A DNA stretch of 64,000 nt from Bradyrhizobium zhanjiangense (GCF_004114935.1 NZ_CP022221.1:5477001-5541000), one strand, 5' to 3'; shown: positions 44,523 through 51,799, numbered from the stretch's first letter. The notes: generated by a model not told the origin, from the sequence alone. Program-made: numbers and translations.

Positions 44523-44777
44523 TCAGCGGGCTGCGCCCGTCGTGACGTCCGCGGTCTTGACCTTGCGCGAGCTGAGCACCTTCATCTGGTGCGCCGAAGC
44601 AACCGTCGTGGGCGCCGCGACCTGCTGCTCGACATGGCCGGCCCCGAGCACGCCAACCTGGACGGGGGAGACCGGAAATCCGTTGGCCTCATAGGTCGGC
44701 AGCTCAGCGGCGAAAGCCGAAGTAGCGCCCGCGATCGTCAGGACGGCGGCGGCGATCGTCAAAGTCTTCTTGTTCAT
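44523..44777 (-). CDS. Small exported protein of unknown function
   Basis: 84 residues. Signal peptide 1-22 (MNKKTLTIAAAVLTIAGATS...). The mature part contains ELPTYEANGFPVSPVQVGVLG and a basic C-terminus (VLSSRKVKTADVT). The pattern YEANGFPVSPVQ is one I associate with small Bradyrhizobium exported proteins, but no function is known. ATG at 44777; the Shine-Dalgarno AGGAGC lies inside one arm of a 7-bp inverted repeat (44783-44809), and a 15-bp palindrome lies further upstream (44844-44858), suggesting control at two levels. Confidence 0.75.
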   Translation of the reverse strand: MNKKTLTIAAAVLTIAGATSAFAAELPTYEANGFPVSPVQVGVLGAGHVEQQVAAPTTVASAHQMKVLSSRKVKTADVTTGAAR

Positions 44778-44782
44778 TGGTG

Positions 44783-44809
44783 GTGCTCCTGATGGAAGAT
44801 TCGGAGCAC
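44783..44809 (-). promoter_or_regulatory. Leader hairpin masking the ribosome site
   Basis: GTGCTCC / GGAGCAC, perfect 7-bp stem with a 13-nt loop, 5 nt before the start of the 44523-44777 gene. On the minus strand the arm nearer the ATG contains the AGGAGC ribosome site. Confidence 0.55.
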
Positions 44810-44843
44810 ATTTAAGCGCGTTTTGCTGCATTGCGACATGCGC

Positions 44844-44858
44844 TGTTGCATTGCAACA
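44844..44858. promoter_or_regulatory. Palindrome TGTTGCA-T-TGCAACA, candidate operator
   Basis: Perfect 7-bp inverted repeat with 1-bp centre, 66 bp upstream of the 44777 start. A degenerate copy (CTGCATTGCGACA) lies just beside it at 44826-44838. Confidence 0.55.
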
Positions 44859-44947
44859 TCGCATGTAGCGCATGGCGATATGTTTAACGCGTACAAAGCC
44901 TTGGCCGAATCATGCCGGCCGCGACATAGCGCTTTTATGGGCGGTGG

Positions 44948-45154
44948 TCAGCCACCGAGCACGTTGCCCCAGCCGTCGAAGAGGTAGGCCTTCCAGGCCA
45001 CGGTTCCATCCTCGCGCGGCCGGCTGGACTGCCGGTAGTCATCGGCCTGATCGGCGGTCCAGGTGATGATCGTGTCGGACAGACGATCATGCAGGATGGC
45101 GGGCTCGGTGGGATCGAAGGCGTCCATGGGACGAAGCGAGGAATGCGTGCTCAT
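44948..45154 (-). CDS. Small protein of unknown function
   Basis: 68 residues, soluble, acidic, Trp-containing (DTIITWTADQADDYRQSSRP; WKAYLFDGWGNVLGG). ATG at 45154 (MSTHSSLRPMDAFD) is preferred over frame further upstream, which runs into a tandem repeat. No family recognised. A pair of 15-bp repeats, each containing GACACCTTGTC, lies 49-78 bp upstream and could be an operator. Confidence 0.6.
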   Translation of the reverse strand: MSTHSSLRPMDAFDPTEPAILHDRLSDTIITWTADQADDYRQSSRPREDGTVAWKAYLFDGWGNVLGG

Positions 45155-45202
45155 GGGCCGATCAACGCACGGCGCTGCGCAAAGTTGCCGCGAGGCGTCA
45201 GG

Positions 45203-45232
45203 CAAGACACCTTGTCACAAGACACCTTGTCA
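45203..45232. repeat. 15-bp tandem repeat, possible operator pair
   Basis: CAAGACACCTTGTCA twice in direct succession. Each unit contains the inverted repeat GACA-CCT-TGTC. Upstream of the minus-strand gene at 44948-45154. Confidence 0.6.
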
Positions 45233-45261
45233 ACAGCCCATCGCGAAAGCCTTGTTATCGC

Positions 45262-45432
45262 CTATTTCAGCGCGGTCGCGAGCGACTGCAGTTTTGCGAC
45301 GAGATTGGTGCCGAGCGCGTAGATGATCTCGATGATCGCGAGTGCGATGCCGGCTGCGATCAGACCGTATTCGATCGCAGTGGCGCCGGATTCATCGGCG
45401 ACGAATTCGGCTCATTTGCATTTCGACTTCAC
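45262..45432 (-). pseudogene. Broken Flp/type IVb pilin gene
   Basis: On the minus strand the frame ending at 45262 reads FVADESGATAIEYGLIAAGI then ALAIIEIIYALGTNLVAKLQ, an evident Flp-type pilin: charged FVADESGATAIEYG processing-site context, hydrophobic helix, short tail. The likely GTG start at 45432 (ribosome site AAAGGA) reads only six codons before an in-frame TGA; no other start codon precedes the pilin core. A single extra base in CGAATTC would join ATGAGCCGA to the core as MSRFVADES, so a one-base insertion or a nonsense change is the simplest cause. No tad/cpa genes are in the window. Confidence 0.8.
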
Positions 45433-45686
45433 GGATGCGTCCTTTCCATTCTACCGGACGTTGCCGGCGGGCGAGTAGTATCATCGTAGCAATCCACGAT
45501 TGAGTAAATTCGGATCGCTCAATTTGACGACAAAATGGGCTTGCCCGCGCAGTCGCACATGGAACGCCACGGAACCCGCGTTGCAACTTCGCAACACCCC
45601 TTCGAAAAGCCTGTTTTCGTTCAATTACGCCATTGCGCCGCCACACCGTCTTCCGAACAATCGACGCGCTGCGTGCCTTTCCGTGC

Positions 45687-45748
45687 AAGTCTGTTCGCAT
45701 CAAGACTGTTTGCATCACCGACTGTTCGAACAAAACGGGTTCGAACAG
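45687..45748. promoter_or_regulatory. Direct repeats plus 10-bp inverted repeat before the VanY-like gene
   Basis: Three spaced units CTGTTCGCATCA, CTGTTTGCATCA and CTGTTCGAACAA (15-16 bp period), the last overlapping the perfect inverted repeat CTGTTCGAAC-AAAACGG-GTTCGAACAG (45722-45748). The inverted repeat ends 21 bp before the ATG at 45770. Confidence 0.55.
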
Positions 45749-45769
45749 AACCGTTTGGAGGCAGGGATC

Positions 45770-47080
45770 ATGAATGATCGGCGGTCTCTTCTGGTGGCGG
45801 TCTCATGTCCCTCGGCCGTTCTCGCCAGCTGGCTCGTGCTCTCCCTGTCTGCCTACGCGCCGGCCCTCATCGAGCATAGCGGCGCCAATGCGGCTGCTGT
45901 CTCGCGTGCGAAGGATCTCGATCGCCTCGACCTCGCCGACGTCCCACGCGCTGCGACCATCGAGGACGGCGTCGCCTTGACCGCCGAGATCGCTGCTGCG
46001 GCGGCGAGCCTGCCAACCGTTGAAACGGCAGCCGCGCCGGAGGTGCCCGTCCCCGCCGTCCAGCTCGCGTTGGCAGATCCCGCGCTAATATTGCCGGCGG
46101 AGCAGCCCGCGCCTCAGATTTCACCTGAACCGACCCCCGGCGTCAGCGAGGCTGCTAGCGTCAGCGAGGATCCGCCTGCGCCAACGCCAGAGCCGGTCAA
46201 ACTCGCATCCGCCGATCCCACCGAGATCGTGGCCACGGACGCATTGTCCCCAACGGCGATCGCGAGCGGACCCGCCCCGGCCGCAAGCAAGGCGCCGCCC
46301 GCGGACACCATCGCCGTGCTCGACGAATGCTTCGTCGTGGACGCCTGCATCGACCGCTATCTCTGGGCGCTCTACCAGCGCACGCCCAAGGAGGATTCGA
46401 TCAAGGTCGAGGAACGCCGCCCCGTCACCGTCAAGCGCAAGGGCAAGACCGTGACTGTGATGCGCAGCTTCACCAAGCTGGTCGACGAGGATTTCGGCTG
46501 GAAGGATCCGAAAGCGGCCGACCACGCCGGCATGTCGATGATGGATTACGTCATCGGCGGCATGGACAAGAGCTTCAAGCGAAAACTGTTTCGCACGCTG
46601 CTCGCAGCCGAGGCCGCCGGCCTCTCGCCGGGCATCACCAGCGCGTTCCGCGACGACTATCGCCAGTCGATCGCAAGCGGCCTGAAGGCCGCCTCCGACC
46701 GCTCCTATCACGGCGGCAGCACCCGCGGCGGCTACGGCCACGGCATGGCGGCGGACATCGTAAGTACCCAGGGCAGCAACCGCGCGCAGCGCTGGGTCTC
46801 GACCGAAATCCTGTGGAAGTGGGTCGACGCCAACGGCAAAGCGTTCGGTATCGGCCGGCCCTATCTCGGCCGCGATCCGCCGCATGTCGGCCCGATCGAC
46901 GGCCAGGAATACATCTCGCGCCGGGGCACGGCGGACCGCAAGGAAGCTGCCAACGCGAAGCCCAGGAAGGTACGCGCTGCGGCCCATGCAAAGCCGCCCA
47001 AAGCACAGGCCGCTCGCGAGCAGAGGGGCCCGGCAAAGTCGCAGAAGGCGGCGCAATCGGCAGGCAAGCGCGCGACCTGA
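45770..47080 (+). CDS. Membrane-anchored VanY-like (M15-type) peptidase-fold protein
   Basis: 436 residues. N-terminal membrane anchor or signal (about 5-33, LLVAVSCPSAVLASWLVLSL). Ala/Pro-rich linker to about 180. C-terminal domain about 190-390: FGITSAFRDD-like stretch (GLSPGITSAFRDDYRQSIAS), then GGYGHGMAADIVS with a HGxAAD zinc-site pattern, and DPPHVGPIDGQEYISRRG supplying another His. The pattern resembles D-alanyl-D-alanine carboxypeptidase/M15 folds acting on peptidoglycan; activity is inferred. The tail is Lys/Ala-rich. ATG at 45770 has a GGAGGCAGGG site. Confidence 0.75.
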   Translation: MNDRRSLLVAVSCPSAVLASWLVLSLSAYAPALIEHSGANAAAVSRAKDLDRLDLADVPRAATIEDGVALTAEIAAAAASLPTVETAAAPEVPVPAVQLALADPALILPAEQPAPQISPEPTPGVSEAASVSEDPPAPTPEPVKLASADPTEIVATDALSPTAIASGPAPAASKAPPADTIAVLDECFVVDACIDRYLWALYQRTPKEDSIKVEERRPVTVKRKGKTVTVMRSFTKLVDEDFGWKDPKAADHAGMSMMDYVIGGMDKSFKRKLFRTLLAAEAAGLSPGITSAFRDDYRQSIASGLKAASDRSYHGGSTRGGYGHGMAADIVSTQGSNRAQRWVSTEILWKWVDANGKAFGIGRPYLGRDPPHVGPIDGQEYISRRGTADRKEAANAKPRKVRAAAHAKPPKAQAAREQRGPAKSQKAAQSAGKRAT

Positions 47081-47085
47081 AGCCG

Positions 47086-47904
47086 TTACGGCTCGCGGCC
47101 CGGCGGCGGTAGCGGCACGAGACGCATCTCGGCTGTGCCCGCCTTCTGCGTGCGCACCAGCACCGCGAAGGTGGTCTCCACCGCGCGCCGCACCGCCACC
47201 TCGGTCGCCTCGCCCTTAGCCAGATGCGCCGCGATCAGACCGGTGAGGAGGTCGCCGGTGCCAAAGGGACGGATCGGCAGAAGCGGCGTCGCAAAGCGCG
47301 ACAACCGGCCGTCGGCGCAGAGGATCGTCTCCAACTGTCCTTCGGGCGTGTCCGCGAGCGTGCAGCCGGTGGCGACGACGTCGATGCGGCCCTGTCCCAC
47401 GAGCGCCCCGCACGCCGCACGTAGGTCCTGCGCATCGGCAATCGTGAGGCCCGCAAGCAGCTCGAGCTCGAACCGGTTTGGCGTGGTCAGCTTCGCGGCC
47501 GGCAGCAGCCGATGCCGGAGCACGTCCAGGATTCCCTCGGCGACATAGACGCGGCCGTCGTCCCCGATCACGGGATCGCAGAGATAGACGAGCTTCGGAT
47601 TGCTGACCAAGGCCCGCTCGACGAAGTCGGCAACGACGGCGGCATTGCCGGGCGAGCCGAGATAGCCGGTGACGAGCACGGCCGCCTCGTCGACGAGATC
47701 GCGCTCTTCAACACCCCTGAGGAGATCGGCGACCAGCTCAGTCTCCAGCACCCGCCCGCGCAGACTCGGATAGCGCGGATGGTTCGACAGCAGCGTCGTC
47801 GGCACCGCCGCGACATCCGCACCCTCCGCCTGCACGGCATAGGCAGCCGCGCTGTTGCCGACATGGCCGTGGACCACCTGGCTTTGAATGGAGATGACGA
47901 GCAT
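47086..47904 (-). CDS. pdxY: Pyridoxal kinase
   Basis: 272-residue ribokinase-superfamily enzyme that phosphorylates pyridoxal (and possibly pyridoxine), vitamin B6 salvage. It starts MLVISIQSQVVHGHVGNSAA, the PdxY hallmark. Also seen: VPTTLLSNHPRYPSLRG, VYLCDPVIGDDGRVYV-like residues (YLCDPVIGDDGRVYV), TTPNRFELELLAG and the anion-hole/catalytic GTGDLLTGL with catalytic Asp. It starts 16 bp after the PaiB-like gene stop, so the two are probably one operon. Confidence 0.95.
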   Translation of the reverse strand: MLVISIQSQVVHGHVGNSAAAYAVQAEGADVAAVPTTLLSNHPRYPSLRGRVLETELVADLLRGVEERDLVDEAAVLVTGYLGSPGNAAVVADFVERALVSNPKLVYLCDPVIGDDGRVYVAEGILDVLRHRLLPAAKLTTPNRFELELLAGLTIADAQDLRAACGALVGQGRIDVVATGCTLADTPEGQLETILCADGRLSRFATPLLPIRPFGTGDLLTGLIAAHLAKGEATEVAVRRAVETTFAVLVRTQKAGTAEMRLVPLPPPGREP

Positions 47905-47920
47905 GAAGGAAGTCCGTAAG

Positions 47921-48586
47921 TCAAAGATCAGACGAGGCAAGGTTTGACGGGATCTCGTACTTGAGCTCCGGTCGCAGCGATTGCATCCTGCGCGCCAGCC
48001 GCCGGTGCCCTGTCTCCTCCGACCGCGCCAATCGATCCGCGACCGCGACATGGTCCGCATCGCTCTTGTGCTGATTGAGCTTGGCCTGCCCCTCGACCTG
48101 ATCCACCACGAGATCGATGACGCGGATCGCAGCCAGCATGCTCTCGCGCTTGCCTGGCTCCATCTGCGCGAGATCCCAAGGCTGCTTAGGCAACCGCGCC
48201 TCGGAGACGGCAAGCAGCGCATCGCCATGTCGGCGATTTTCGTCCAGCCCGCGCAGATGCGCCACGCCCGATAGGTGCACCGCCTCGTAGAGCCAGGTCG
48301 AGACGTTGTCGCGGGAGGCATACCAGTCGTTGGAGACGTAGGCATCGTCGCCAGCAACAATCAGCAGGAATCGCCTGATGCCGTCGGCGAGCGGCACGAG
48401 CGGATTTTTGGCGGTCAAATGGATCTGCACGATGGCGCGCCCGCCGCGCTCGCCCAACACGAACGGCACGTGCGAGGCCCGCGGCCCGCGCTCGTCCGCC
48501 GCCACGATCACGCCGAAGCCGCGTCGCCCGGCAAATTCCAGCGCGCGCTGCTCCTCGATGCGGAACTGGGGACGGAGGACATGCAT
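47921..48586 (-). CDS. FMN-binding split-barrel protein, PaiB family
   Basis: 221 residues, single split-barrel flavin-binding domain of the FMN_bind_2 (PaiB) group, often annotated as negative transcriptional regulator after Bacillus PaiB. Seen: MHVLRPQFRIEEQRALEFAG, SHVPFVLGERGG, VQIHLTAKNPLV, SNDWYASRDNVSTWLYEAVH and a basic C-terminal helix. The fold is that of pyridoxamine-phosphate oxidase, and here it precedes pdxY in the same operon; a B6-related role is a reasonable alternative to regulation. Confidence 0.9.
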   Translation of the reverse strand: MHVLRPQFRIEEQRALEFAGRRGFGVIVAADERGPRASHVPFVLGERGGRAIVQIHLTAKNPLVPLADGIRRFLLIVAGDDAYVSNDWYASRDNVSTWLYEAVHLSGVAHLRGLDENRRHGDALLAVSEARLPKQPWDLAQMEPGKRESMLAAIRVIDLVVDQVEGQAKLNQHKSDADHVAVADRLARSEETGHRRLARRMQSLRPELKYEIPSNLASSDL

Positions 48587-48689
48587 GGCGCGGCGCTCGA
48601 TGATTGGATGAAGGACAATACGAGGCTAACCCATGATGCGGCGAATTCCGAAGAACAATCGGCGCGCAAACGCCGATGTCAGCAATGCC

Positions 48690-49322
48690 TCAGCGCCGCG
48701 CCAGCCTTCTAAGATAAGAGCAGAACATGTCGGCCATGGCATCGGCATAGCCTGCGATCTCCGCCTCGCTCCGCGTCTCTTCCGAAAAACTCTTGCCGAC
48801 CTCGCTGAGCGTCGTCGTAATCAGCTCGCCGGCGAGGCTGCGCGTCGTATCCGAGGCCTTGGGCAGCGCCTCCCGCATGAAGGAAGCGACGATGCCCTCG
48901 CCGGCTGCCCGTGCCTCATGCGCCTCGGGCGCGTCGCGATAGAGCGGTGCGGCATCACTGAGCGCGATGCGGATCGCAGCCTCCTCGCACTCGGAGCGAA
49001 TGAAGGCATGGACCAATGCGCGTAGCCGCGCCGGCGGCGGCCTCGCCCGGTCCGCGAGGATGCCGGCGAGCATCTCGCTGGTGCGTCGCCACTCGTCGCT
49101 CTGGAGGCGGAACAGGATCGCCGCCTTGTTCGGAAAATATTGATAGAGCGATCCGACGCTCACTCCGGCCCGCTCCGCCACCCGCGCCGTCGTGAAACGC
49201 TGCGCCCCCTCCTTCGCCAGAACCTGAACAGCGGCATCCAGGATGGCCGCCACGAGCTCGGTGGAGCGGGCCTGTTGAGGCTGTTTTCGCGAGGAAATTG
49301 AACGGCTTCGACGGTCGGCCAT
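48690..49322 (-). CDS. TetR/AcrR family transcriptional regulator
   Basis: 210 residues. N-terminal HTH: ELVAAILDAAVQVLAKEG then FTTARVAERAGVSVGSLYQYFPNKAAILFRL. The C-terminal ligand/dimer domain is all helical. ATG at 49322 (MADRRSRSIS) is divergent from the O-methyltransferase gene with 97 bp between the starts. An imperfect palindrome at 49348-49371 in that gap is the likely operator, so it probably represses both itself and the methyltransferase. Confidence 0.92.
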   Translation of the reverse strand: MADRRSRSISSRKQPQQARSTELVAAILDAAVQVLAKEGAQRFTTARVAERAGVSVGSLYQYFPNKAAILFRLQSDEWRRTSEMLAGILADRARPPPARLRALVHAFIRSECEEAAIRIALSDAAPLYRDAPEAHEARAAGEGIVASFMREALPKASDTTRSLAGELITTTLSEVGKSFSEETRSEAEIAGYADAMADMFCSYLRRLARR

Positions 49323-49347
49323 GGCGCCTGCGAGCAATGCGAATAGG

Positions 49348-49371
49348 AAATGCGACGAATTAGTCGTATTT
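49348..49371. promoter_or_regulatory. Candidate TetR operator
   Basis: AAATGCGAC-GAATTA-GTCGTATTT: 9-bp half sites with one mismatch, between the divergent TetR and O-methyltransferase genes. Confidence 0.6.
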
Positions 49372-49419
49372 CGATCTCCGCGCAAGCACGCGCTTCGCCG
49401 CGAACTCTGGAGACACCAA

Positions 49420-50085
49420 ATGACCACCCCAACCATCACATTGCTTGCGCCGCTGCTGGATCGACTGTTCAACGAGGCCGAAGCAGCAAGCGGCGCAACG
49501 CTGGACGCCGTCGCCGATTTGTCCGATGCCGACCGGGCGCGGATGTTGCGGAGCAAGACCGCCTACCGCGATCTCTATGGGCGCCTGAAGGACGCCCCGC
49601 TCGCAGTCTCCCGCGAGACTGGTTTGCTGCTCTACATGCTGGCGCGCAGCTCCCGCGCCAAGGCAATCGTCGAGTTCGGCACCTCGTTCGGCATCTCGAC
49701 CCTGCACCTTGCCGCAGCTCTGCGCGACAATGGCGGCGGCCGCCTCATCACCAGCGAGTTCGAGCCGTCCAAGGCGGCACGGGCGCGGGACAACCTCTCG
49801 GCCGGCGGAGTGATCGATCTCGTCGAAATCCGCGAGGGCGATGCGCTGAAGACGCTCAGTACCGATCTGCCTGATACGATCGACCTCGTGCTGCTCGACG
49901 GTGCCAAGGCGCTCTACTCCGATATCCTGGATCTGCTCGAAGGCCATCTCAGGCCGGGCGCGATCATCGTCGCCGACAACGCCGACGACAGCCCCGACTA
50001 TCTGGCGCGCGTACGTGCGCCCGGAAGCGGCTATATGTCGACGGCCTTTGCCGAAGACGTCGAGCTCTCGATGCGGATCGACTAA
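49420..50085 (+). CDS. SAM-dependent O-methyltransferase
   Basis: 221 residues, class I methyltransferase of the O-methyltransferase family 3 / catechol OMT-like type. SAM-binding motif I is IVEFGTSFGISTLHLAAALR. SEFEP is the ribose-binding acidic loop, and VLLDGAKALYSDILDLLE contains the metal/substrate Asp. ADNADDSPDYLARVR stands where family members have the second metal ligands. ATG at 49420 has a CTGGAGA site. Substrate unknown; regulation by the divergent TetR suggests an inducible detoxification or secondary metabolite. Confidence 0.88.
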   Translation: MTTPTITLLAPLLDRLFNEAEAASGATLDAVADLSDADRARMLRSKTAYRDLYGRLKDAPLAVSRETGLLLYMLARSSRAKAIVEFGTSFGISTLHLAAALRDNGGGRLITSEFEPSKAARARDNLSAGGVIDLVEIREGDALKTLSTDLPDTIDLVLLDGAKALYSDILDLLEGHLRPGAIIVADNADDSPDYLARVRAPGSGYMSTAFAEDVELSMRID

Positions 50086-50110
50086 GGCCCCATCGAACCG
50101 CCAACCCCAG

Positions 50111-50138
50111 GCCGCCGCACGATGTATCGCGCGGCGGC
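50111..50138 (+). terminator. Terminator-like hairpin after the O-methyltransferase gene
   Basis: GCCGCCGC / GCGGCGGC, 8-bp stem, 12-nt loop, followed by TTCGTGTT; 26 bp past the stop. Confidence 0.5.
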
Positions 50139-50265
50139 TTCGTGTTGTCAGCGACCTGTCTTGGAAACTCCGGTCTTGGTGCGTTCCGCATCTGTCGCAG
50201 CCCCGTCACTCACACGTGATACCTGCTCCTGGCAAAAGCCATGTTCCCGCGGCTAAACATACCTA

Positions 50266-50277
50266 CCGCGCGGTATC
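50266..50277. promoter_or_regulatory. Perfect palindrome TACCGCGCGGTA, candidate TetR operator
   Basis: 12-bp perfect palindrome 28 bp before the SMR gene ATG, flanked by ATACC and TCT. The last gene of the same two-gene unit encodes a TetR regulator, so autoregulation is likely. Confidence 0.65.
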
Positions 50278-50304
50278 TTTTCGCGCGCTTACGTTCGAGC
50301 TCTC

Positions 50305-50649
50305 ATGACATCCGCCTTCAATGCTTACGCCGCGCTTGCCCTCGCCATCGTCTTCGAGGTCACCGCCTCCGCCTTCCTGCAGCAATCGGCGCAGTTCACC
50401 CGGCCATGGCCAACGCTGGCGATGGTGCTGTTCTACGTCGCCTCGTTCTATGCGCTGTCGGTCGCGATCCGCGTCATTCCCCTCAGCATCGCCTATGCGA
50501 TCTGGGGCGGGATCGGCATCATCCTGACCGCCACGGTCTCCTTCGTGCTGTTCCGTCAGATGCTGGACGCCGCCGGCTTCGTCGGCATTACGCTGATCGT
50601 GTCCGGGGTCATGATCATCAACCTGTTCTCGGAGACCACGGTGCATTGA
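50305..50649 (+). CDS. Small multidrug resistance (SMR) family transporter
   Basis: 114 residues, four transmembrane helices. The membrane-embedded Glu conserved in the family is Glu18 in LALAIVFEVTASAFL. AYAIWGGIGIILTATVSFVLF matches the SMR block of helix 3 with the GG motif. It probably exports quaternary cations or guanidinium-like compounds by proton exchange; possibly one half of a heterodimer, though no partner is adjacent. The stop overlaps the start of the TetR gene (TGATG), so the two are translationally coupled. Confidence 0.93.
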   Translation: MTSAFNAYAALALAIVFEVTASAFLQQSAQFTRPWPTLAMVLFYVASFYALSVAIRVIPLSIAYAIWGGIGIILTATVSFVLFRQMLDAAGFVGITLIVSGVMIINLFSETTVH

Positions 50650-51218
50650 TGCCGGAAAGCCGCTACGCCCGCGCCAAGCAGCCCGAGCAGGTGCGGCGCG
50701 CCCTGCTCGACCACGCTGCTGCCATTGCCATGGACCATGGCGTCTCCGGCGTCACGGTGCAGGCGGTCGCTGCCGCGGCCGGCGTCACCAAGGGCGGGCT
50801 GTTTCATCATTTCGGCAGCAAGCAGGCGCTGATCGAGGGCCTGTTCGCCGATCTCCTCGCCCGCGTCGATGCCGAGATCGACAGCGCCATCGAGTCGGAT
50901 CCCAAGCCGCGCGGCAGCTTCACGCGCGCCTATGTGAATGCGGTGTTCACCGGCAAGGCCTTCGGCTTCGCAACGCCCTGGGCGGCGCTGAGCATGGTCG
51001 TCGTCACAGATCCATCGCTGCGCCGGCTCTGGAATGACTGGATCAAGGCCCGGCTGAAGCGCCATCGCGCCACCGATAGCGCGCCCGATCTTCACGTCGT
51101 CCGCCTCGCCGCCGACGGCGCCTGGCTGTCCTATGTTACGACAGGACAGACACGCATGAGCGCCGACCTGCGCGCCGTGCACGACCGCCTGATCGCTCAG
51201 ACCTATCGACGCGCTTAG
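50649..51218 (+). CDS. TetR family regulator of the SMR operon
   Basis: 189 residues. HTH at about 15-60: LLDHAAAIAMDHGVSGVTVQAVAAAAGVTKGGLFHHFGSK is split here as AAAIAMDHG, VTVQAVAAAAGVTKGGLF and HHFGSKQALIEGLF. The C-terminal domain resembles the TetR_C_37-like group (VVVTDPSLRRLWNDWIKARL). It overlaps the SMR gene by one base. It most likely binds the palindrome at 50266-50277 and releases it when a cationic substrate is present; inferred from arrangement. Confidence 0.92.
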   Translation: MPESRYARAKQPEQVRRALLDHAAAIAMDHGVSGVTVQAVAAAAGVTKGGLFHHFGSKQALIEGLFADLLARVDAEIDSAIESDPKPRGSFTRAYVNAVFTGKAFGFATPWAALSMVVVTDPSLRRLWNDWIKARLKRHRATDSAPDLHVVRLAADGAWLSYVTTGQTRMSADLRAVHDRLIAQTYRRA

Positions 51219-51237
51219 CCGGGATTCGGGGCGACAG

Positions 51238-51594
51238 CTATTGGCCCTGCACCGCTTTGGGCGGACGTGGCGATGATCGCGGCGGTTTTGCGCCGGGCTT
51301 GGCCGCAGCACGCGGCGGCTCATCGACCGACTCCAGATAGGCGGCAAGCGCCTTGGCGGAATCGGAACTGGTCGCGTAGTGGTCCTTCAGGAACCAGGTC
51401 AGCGTCAGGCTGAAGCGTCCCTTGGCAAGGCCCCGAGGGGTGCGGTGACAGGTCGCGCAACCGTCGGCAAAGAGCTTTGCGGGCGACTTGCCGGCGTCGA
51501 GATTCTGCGCGGCGGCAACCGTCGCCGTCAGGACGGCAGCAAGAGTCGTCAAGGGCGCGATCAAGCCGCGCCCCGGTCGAAACAGCGAAATCAA
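51238..51594 (-). CDS. Small c-type cytochrome-like protein
   Basis: 118 residues. Signal peptide 1-29 (TLAAVLTATVAAAQN). A single haem-binding CxxCH motif, DGCATCHRTP, is at about 45-50. The domain is short (about 60 residues) with no obvious distal Met ligand, and the C-terminus is Pro/Ala/Lys-rich (RAAAKPGAKPPRSSPRP). It may be a reduced monohaem cytochrome of the periplasm or a haem-binding accessory protein. No oxidase genes nearby. It converges with the TetR gene. Confidence 0.82.
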   Translation of the reverse strand: MISLFRPGRGLIAPLTTLAAVLTATVAAAQNLDAGKSPAKLFADGCATCHRTPRGLAKGRFSLTLTWFLKDHYATSSDSAKALAAYLESVDEPPRAAAKPGAKPPRSSPRPPKAVQGQ

Positions 51595-51619
51595 TGTTGT
51601 CCCCTAGCCCGTCTTGCGG

Positions 51620-51799
51620 TTACGCCGCCAATAGCTGATCGAATTCGGGCGGCGCGTAGGCCTTGCCATCCTGATCAGTGATGACGACCTGCCATCCCTC
51701 ACTGGCCCACACCCTTGCCTTGGCCACGATGAGCAACCGGCTCTCGCGGGCGAAACTGTACTTCTCGTTGTCGCGTTCTGCGACCATTTTGTAGGCCAA
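51620..51799 (-). CDS. Small protein of unknown function
   Basis: 59 residues, soluble, containing KMVAERDNEKYSFARESRL then LIVAKARVWASEGWQVVITD and DGKAYAPPEFDQLL. Good codon use for this genome and a typical small-domain look. The start is uncertain: TTG at 51799 has AGGGG spaced 9 nt; ATG at 51787 has no ribosome site. No family name recognised. Separated by 25 bp from the cytochrome gene on the same strand. Confidence 0.65.
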   Translation of the reverse strand: MAYKMVAERDNEKYSFARESRLLIVAKARVWASEGWQVVITDQDGKAYAPPEFDQLLAA

